Shown piece after piece: positions 5,321-8,881 of a DNA stretch of 8,881 bases (position 1 is its first letter; every line of letters starts with the position of its first letter). Origin of the DNA: Candidatus Woesearchaeota archaeon (GTDB taxonomy: Archaea; Nanobdellota; Nanobdellia; SCGC-AAA011-G17; GW2011-AR20); assembly GCA_018302725.1 (NCBI GenBank), contig JAGVZJ010000029.1, positions 1-8,881 of the forward strand. The letters are read 5' to 3'. The notes below the pieces were generated by a model, which was not told the DNA's origin, made no database searches, and worked only from the letters and a program-made list of their open reading frames with translations. The translations under genes were made by a program, and so were the position numbers.

Positions 5321-5584
5321 ATGGAAGGGAAAATAGTAAGTTTTAGAAGAGGAAGACGTACTGTCTACAACACTCAGATGATTGTAGAGGTAAAAGAGTC
5401 AAATTCTTCAGAAAAAGCCCGCAGTTTTATAGGAAAAAAAGTGATTTGGACATCTCCTGGAAAGAATAAAAAAGAGATTGCAGGAGAGATAAAAACAACT
5501 CACGGGAATAAAGGATTGTTGCGTGTTCATTTTGAAAGAGGCATGCCCGGCCAATCAGTAAACTCAAAGGTTTCTATTTCTTAA
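5321..5584 (+). CDS. rpl35ae: 50S ribosomal protein eL33 (L35Ae)
   Basis: The 87-residue protein matches archaeal L35Ae in length and in order of motifs: an N-terminal beta strand GKIVSFRRGRRTVYNTQMIV, IGKKVIWTSP in the middle, then THGNKGLLRVHFERGMPGQ, the signature of the family, and a final KVSI strand. It is a small beta-barrel protein of the large ribosomal subunit found in archaea and eukaryotes only. It is transcribed alone from a leaderless promoter. Its stop codon overlaps the stop of the convergent transporter gene by four bases (TTAA, 5581-5584). Nothing unusual in the protein itself. Confidence 0.93.
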   Translation: MEGKIVSFRRGRRTVYNTQMIVEVKESNSSEKARSFIGKKVIWTSPGKNKKEIAGEIKTTHGNKGLLRVHFERGMPGQSVNSKVSIS

Positions 5585-6273
5585 AAAAACAGTATAATCA
5601 ACCCAACCAGGATAAGTATATTTAAGAAATCTGCTGCAGAAGTAGAAATCGGTATTAAAAAGTTGTTTGGATCTTCTCTTTTTTTGTAAACATAATTCCC
5701 TACAAAAACAGATATAAGGAAAAGTACAAGTGATACCAATAAAATGTCAATTATAGCAATCAGTATTATCTTTGAAGTTATAGAGGGGGTAGTTGCAAAT
5801 CCCTTTAATCCAGCAAATACTAGCGAAAAAATGCTTGCAATTAAGGCAGTAAACACCCCAATTACCATCAGGTCTATTAACAATCCTCTCAACTCTTTTG
5901 ATTTGAAAGGATTATGTTTAATCTTTCCTTCGTGAATCATTGTTGAATACTTTGAAGAGAAGATTATGCCATAATTCCCGCCAAGACCATTAAGCACAGG
6001 GAAAAGAATAAGCAATGGCAGTATTGTGATAAACTGCTGTTTTAAATTCTCAAGACCAAACCCAGCTACAGAGCTTAGGATAGATGCTAAAATTAATATT
6101 TTTAAACTTTCAGTAAGGATTACACTTATTACATTTCTATCAGAGCAATACTCCTTAACATAGAAAAGGGTTCTTTTAGCAATATTGTGTTTTTTGTGTA
6201 CTTGCCTTATCAAAGGGTGGTATTCTTTCCTTCTCACTTTCATAAGCTTCCTTAAGCTGTTGTTTAGGTTCAT
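5581..6273 (-). CDS. MgtE-like divalent cation transporter, second half-protein
   Basis: The protein has 230 residues: a basic soluble N-terminus (1-45) and about five membrane helices (near 53-73, 80-98, 130-155, 168-192, 214-230). Two MgtE/SLC41 membrane-domain signatures are visible: PVLNGLGGNYGIIFSS (92-107) after a hydrophobic helix and DPNNFLIPISTSAADF (201-216), the counterpart of the DPA...TT..D segment with Mg2+-site Asp. It lacks the cytosolic N domain and CBS domains of bacterial MgtE. The start ATG overlaps the upstream gene stop as ATGA, with GGTGGTG shortly before as a ribosome site. Two different halves in tandem suggest a heterodimeric pore. Mg2+ is the expected ion; Co2+ or others are possible. 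Confidence 0.85.
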   Translation of the reverse strand: MNLNNSLRKLMKVRRKEYHPLIRQVHKKHNIAKRTLFYVKEYCSDRNVISVILTESLKILILASILSSVAGFGLENLKQQFITILPLLILFPVLNGLGGNYGIIFSSKYSTMIHEGKIKHNPFKSKELRGLLIDLMVIGVFTALIASIFSLVFAGLKGFATTPSITSKIILIAIIDILLVSLVLFLISVFVGNYVYKKREDPNNFLIPISTSAADFLNILILVGLIILFF

Positions 6274-6812
6274 ACTAACACCACCGCCGCAAGAAGGGAA
6301 AGCATACTAACCACATCTCCCAATGCTGTTAAGAAAGGCCCCATAACATTGTTTGGATCATGGCCTTTCCTAAAAAGATAAAATGTGAAGTACACAGAAA
6401 AAGGAATGCTAATGATGTTTGCTAGCAATCCTGCAATTATAGCTATATATATTATTTTAACAAATAAAATTCCGAATATTAAGTATTCAATAAGGAAGGC
6501 TAAACTCCCGAGCAAAGCGCTAATCGCTAAAGTAAGTATAAAAGAAGCTATGACATTACCCACTAAAAGATAATCACTGTTAATTTTAGGTTTAATTACT
6601 CCCAAAAACAACCCAGAACTTAGCCTGGCAGACAAACTTCCTGAGATATTCCCCCTCAACTCCAAAAACCCGGGAATGAGGATGAACATGGCAGGAATCA
6701 GTAAAATATTATCTGTATACACAGCCAGCAAAATACCTGCTATCAACCCTCCTATCAAAGACACTATCTGCCCAGATAGGATTTCATTAAATTCTTTATC
6801 AAATAGGCTCAT
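6270..6812 (-). CDS. MgtE-like divalent cation transporter, first half-protein
   Basis: This 180-residue membrane protein is the first gene of the pair. Helices lie near 13-31, 34-50, 82-104, 106-125 and 126-147, with a final one at 160-180. The MgtE signatures are PGFLELRGNISGSLSARLSSG (47-67, split here by family from the GGNxG loop of the second gene) and HDPNNVMGPFLTALGD (151-166) with the conserved Asp166 at the metal site. There is no regulatory N or CBS domain, so the Mg2+ gating known for bacterial MgtE is absent or done otherwise. ATG 6812 has AGAGG immediately before it and an in-frame stop a few codons upstream, so no longer start exists. It shares its promoter region with the divergent glycosyltransferase. 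Confidence 0.85.
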   Translation of the reverse strand: MSLFDKEFNEILSGQIVSLIGGLIAGILLAVYTDNILLIPAMFILIPGFLELRGNISGSLSARLSSGLFLGVIKPKINSDYLLVGNVIASFILTLAISALLGSLAFLIEYLIFGILFVKIIYIAIIAGLLANIISIPFSVYFTFYLFRKGHDPNNVMGPFLTALGDVVSMLSLLAAVVLV

Positions 6813-6841
6813 CCTCTTTTTCTAAAAAATAATGTATGATT

Positions 6842-6849
6842 ATTTAAAT
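6842..6849. promoter_or_regulatory. Palindromic TATA box between divergent genes
   Basis: ATTTAAAT reads the same on both strands. On the + strand it is centred 25.5 bases before ATG 6871 (leaderless). On the - strand it is 33.5 bases before ATG 6812, giving a leader of about 8 bases. A second candidate, TATTTAAA at 6855-6862, could serve the - strand with a 21-base leader. Confidence 0.55.
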
Positions 6850-6870
6850 GATTCTATTTAAAATAATCTA

Positions 6871-8322
6871 ATGGTTAAAAACAGGTATTTATTGATCTTA
6901 TTTGTACTCTCAACATCTTTTTTCATATACCAGCATTCCGTTAACCTGTCTTGGGATTTTGCAGCATATGTCTCTAATGCTGAATATTGGTTAGGCAACA
7001 GCAATTATTATGAACCTTACAGACCTCCCTTAATGCCCCTTGCTTTAGGAATACTAAGCTTTTTTGGATGGACGGCCGCAGAATATTTATTCATTTTGCT
7101 GTGTTCAGCACTATTTTTATATTCTTCAACAAAGCTGGCAGAATCTCTGAAAATTAACCCTATCCTGTTTTATTTATTCTCCTTATCCCCCCTTGCATTG
7201 TTCCATGGATTAATTAATGGAACAGAACTCCTGTCTCTCTCACTTCTTGAACTGTTTATTATACTCTTGTTAAAAAATAAAAATTATTCAGGGTTATTCC
7301 TTGGCCTGGCAGCTTTAACAAGATACAATTTTTTAATTTTCCTCCCATTAATCTTGCTAAGCAGGGATATCAGGGGTGTTTGTAAGAATATGCTGTCCTT
7401 TATCCTACCTTTTATACCCTGGGGAATATACAATTTCTACGCTTATGGAAACTTCCTGGCTTCATTTGCGGATATCTACGCAATAGGATTTAAATTCAGA
7501 GAATATCTGCCAAATGCCTTAAATTGGCTTAATTTCTTAAATGTTATCTCATTTTTGCTGCCTCTTTTTATTATTGGTCTTTTCAGAAGAAAAAATTTTA
7601 CAGATGATAAAAAAGTAACATTGATAATGGGAATAATCCTTTTCTTAACAATCTACCAGTTTTATACAACTCCTTACAAGGTAGTAAGATACTTATTCCC
7701 TCTTGTATTACCAGTTGCTTACTTCTCTGTGCAGGGGGCAGGCCTAATAAGAAAAAAATCAAAAAAAGTTTTTATTTTTATACTAACATCTTTAATCATC
7801 CTTAATGTTATTTATCTTACAATAGCTTCAACTCATACAATCAACACATCAAAAGAAGAATACATGGATTCTATAGCCATCTTAAAAGAAAAAGGGATAT
7901 CAGAATGCAGGGTATTATCAAATGGATGGGTAATTCTAAACTACCTTGGGAAAACCTCTGAAGTCTATCCACGAAAAGAGTTAATCCAAAAAACTATAGA
8001 TGAAGGAAACTTTATAATTCTGTTTAGGTCTATTGAAGACCCAGCATGGACTAAAAATAAAGCTCTAATAGCCAGCTTTTCTAAAATCTATGAGTCTGAT
8101 AGGTTTTTTATCTTAGGTAAACTAGAGAATTGCAACCAGGAGCTAAAAGTAGACAAGCTTTATGTTGAAGAAACAAAAGAGGAAGTTGAAATGATTTACA
8201 ATTACACTATTAACACTAATCCTTGTTTTACCATTTTTGAGAACAAAGAACTGTTAGAAAAAACATGCAATTTTATCAATTATGGAAAATTTAAAGTAGA
8301 TGAAAACAGAAACAATGGTTAA
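6871..8322 (+). CDS. GT-C-type membrane glycosyltransferase (PMT/ArnT-like)
   Basis: The protein has 483 residues with about 9-11 membrane helices in 4-320 and a soluble C-terminal part (about 321-483). Features typical of GT-C enzymes using lipid-phosphate sugar donors: an acidic residue in the first outer loop (SWDFAAY, Asp29), the YxxYRPPLMPLALG segment (47-60), GLAALTRYNFLIFLPLIL (145-162) and TPYKVVRYLFPLVLP (267-281). The C-terminal domain should face outward; its family is not recognised. Likely role is transfer of sugar to surface protein or lipid, for example S-layer or pilin glycosylation; substrate unknown. ATG 6871 is fixed by the TATA spacing. Its stop overlaps the convergent redox gene by TTAA (8319-8322). 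Confidence 0.75.
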   Translation: MVKNRYLLILFVLSTSFFIYQHSVNLSWDFAAYVSNAEYWLGNSNYYEPYRPPLMPLALGILSFFGWTAAEYLFILLCSALFLYSSTKLAESLKINPILFYLFSLSPLALFHGLINGTELLSLSLLELFIILLLKNKNYSGLFLGLAALTRYNFLIFLPLILLSRDIRGVCKNMLSFILPFIPWGIYNFYAYGNFLASFADIYAIGFKFREYLPNALNWLNFLNVISFLLPLFIIGLFRRKNFTDDKKVTLIMGIILFLTIYQFYTTPYKVVRYLFPLVLPVAYFSVQGAGLIRKKSKKVFIFILTSLIILNVIYLTIASTHTINTSKEEYMDSIAILKEKGISECRVLSNGWVILNYLGKTSEVYPRKELIQKTIDEGNFIILFRSIEDPAWTKNKALIASFSKIYESDRFFILGKLENCNQELKVDKLYVEETKEEVEMIYNYTINTNPCFTIFENKELLEKTCNFINYGKFKVDENRNNG

Positions 8323-8597
8323 CTCTGTGATAGTCTTACAGCTTCTAAAAATCTTCCCTTGCTTGGGGTCCCCGTAAACACAAAGACATCTTTTTTTCCC
8401 ATCCCCTGCAAAAAAATCATAGGCACAGATTTTACATCAAGTTCTTTAGCTCTATTGTTCCCCTCAGGAGTATTAACTATAAATTCTTCCACATCTAAGT
8501 CATCCCTCTCACTTATAACCTCATTTACAAGCTTTCTGGCAGAAGGGCAGTGGGGGCAGGTTAGACTTATAAAAAGCTCAACTTTTGTTTTTTTCAT
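8319..8597 (-). CDS. Small thioredoxin/glutaredoxin-like protein, CPHC active site
   Basis: The 92-residue protein has a thioredoxin fold pattern: strand KVELFIS, active site CPHC at 14-17, helix ARKLVNEV, second strand VEEFIV, cis-Pro motif SVPMIFL (Pro59), last strand VFVFTG and helix GRFLEAV. The size and CPHC fit the archaeal glutaredoxin/thioredoxin hybrids of the methanogen type rather than classical thioredoxin (CGPC). No signal peptide or membrane helix, so cytosolic thiol-disulfide exchange is expected; the reductase partner is not here. ATG 8597 is supported by TATA spacing and the usual 10-13 residues before CxxC. Transcribed alone, convergent with the glycosyltransferase gene. Confidence 0.88.
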   Translation of the reverse strand: MKKTKVELFISLTCPHCPSARKLVNEVISERDDLDVEEFIVNTPEGNNRAKELDVKSVPMIFLQGMGKKDVFVFTGTPSKGRFLEAVRLSQS

Positions 8598-8618
8598 ATT
8601 TTTAAGAATTTATGAGGA

Positions 8619-8626
8619 TATATAAA
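8619..8626 (-). promoter_or_regulatory. TATA box of thioredoxin-like gene, leaderless
   Basis: TTTATATA on the - strand is centred 25.5 bases before the A of ATG at 8597. No Shine-Dalgarno site is seen in the short gap. Confidence 0.7.
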
Positions 8627-8881
8627 GTTAATTTTTGGCCATACAAGATTTCATAATCCTGAACAGGTTAGTTAAATTAACTTAAAAATATCTGGGTATT
8701 TTGCTAGATGCGTAGACTAAATGTAAATAAAGCTCACTAAAGGTATTTCCAATCCTGGCTTGTCTTTTGTCCAAAATATTTTATTTTATGTTATTAAAAA
8801 TAAATAATCAATAAATTACAAAAAATTATAACTGATGGATAATAACTAAAAAAACAGTTATGAACCCCAAAAATCCAAAGG
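8627..8881. other. AT-rich stretch without a convincing gene
   Basis: No frame longer than about ten codons with a start is seen on either strand apart from an ATG at 8860 that stays open for seven codons (MNPKNPK) to the edge; its TATA support is poor. Two inverted repeats are visible: AGTTAA/TTAACT around one base (8670-8682), and ATAACTG (8828-8834) with CAGTTAT (8855-8861). The second has a 20-base loop and ends at the possible ATG. This may be the regulatory region of a gene to the right. Confidence 0.4.

Noticed and set aside
8359..8625. 88-codon open frame on the + strand opposite the thioredoxin-like gene
   Set aside because: It mirrors a gene with a clear CPHC active site and cis-Pro motif; no promoter or ribosome site of its own.
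8640..8860. C/D box small RNA in the right-hand AT-rich stretch
   Set aside because: Single CTGA and CTGATGG strings occur, but no ordered C, D', C', D set with usual spacing was found.
1..8881. CRISPR array, insertion sequence or long terminal repeats
   Set aside because: No spaced direct repeats, transposase motifs or terminal inverted repeats were seen; the intein is the only mobile-type element.

Overview
The window is from an AT-rich archaeal genome. The archaeal assignment rests on RtcB with archease, an intron-containing tRNA-Tyr without an encoded CCA, ribosomal protein eL33 (L35Ae), class III (pilin-type) signal peptides, and TATA boxes of the TTTAAATA/TTTATATA type. The small tightly packed genes, the half-size MgtE pair and the pilin with a cysteine/DxDxDG tail suggest a small-genome DPANN-like lineage (Woese-/Pacearchaeota type). 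That placement is inference; no rRNA is present.

Left part (1-2610, + strand): the 3' part of rtcB, the tRNA-splicing ligase, interrupted by a LAGLIDADG intein of about 451 residues inserted directly after an active-site histidine. The intein reading frame is broken by one missing base near 1043, so the gene reads as two frames, 1-1046 and 1049-2167. Archease, the RtcB activator, follows with its own leaderless promoter. Middle left (2648-3944, - strand): a divergent ThyA-type thymidylate synthase and, downstream of it, a 25-residue arginine-rich mini-protein with a near-perfect Shine-Dalgarno site.

Centre (4052-5584, + strand): two overlapping genes for class III signal peptide (type IV pilin-like) proteins, then an intron-containing tRNA-Tyr(GUA), then eL33. 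Right part: a two-gene operon on the - strand for two MgtE-like Mg2+ transporter halves (5581-6812), a divergent multi-spanning GT-C-type glycosyltransferase (6871-8322, +), a small CPHC thioredoxin/glutaredoxin-like protein (8319-8597, -), and about 280 bases with no convincing gene.

Functional links: RtcB and archease seal tRNA halves released by the splicing endonuclease, and the window itself holds a tRNA that needs this pathway. A truly dead rtcB is therefore unlikely; a sequencing indel, recent decay or a split (trans-splicing) intein must be weighed. Pilins, glycosyltransferase and a thiol redox protein fit cell-surface biogenesis, but they are not one operon.

The most regular signal in the window is promoter geometry. 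Six start codons on both strands have a TATA-like octamer centred about 25-27 bases upstream, which predicts leaderless mRNAs. Two convergent gene pairs each overlap by exactly TTAA, sharing their stop codons.
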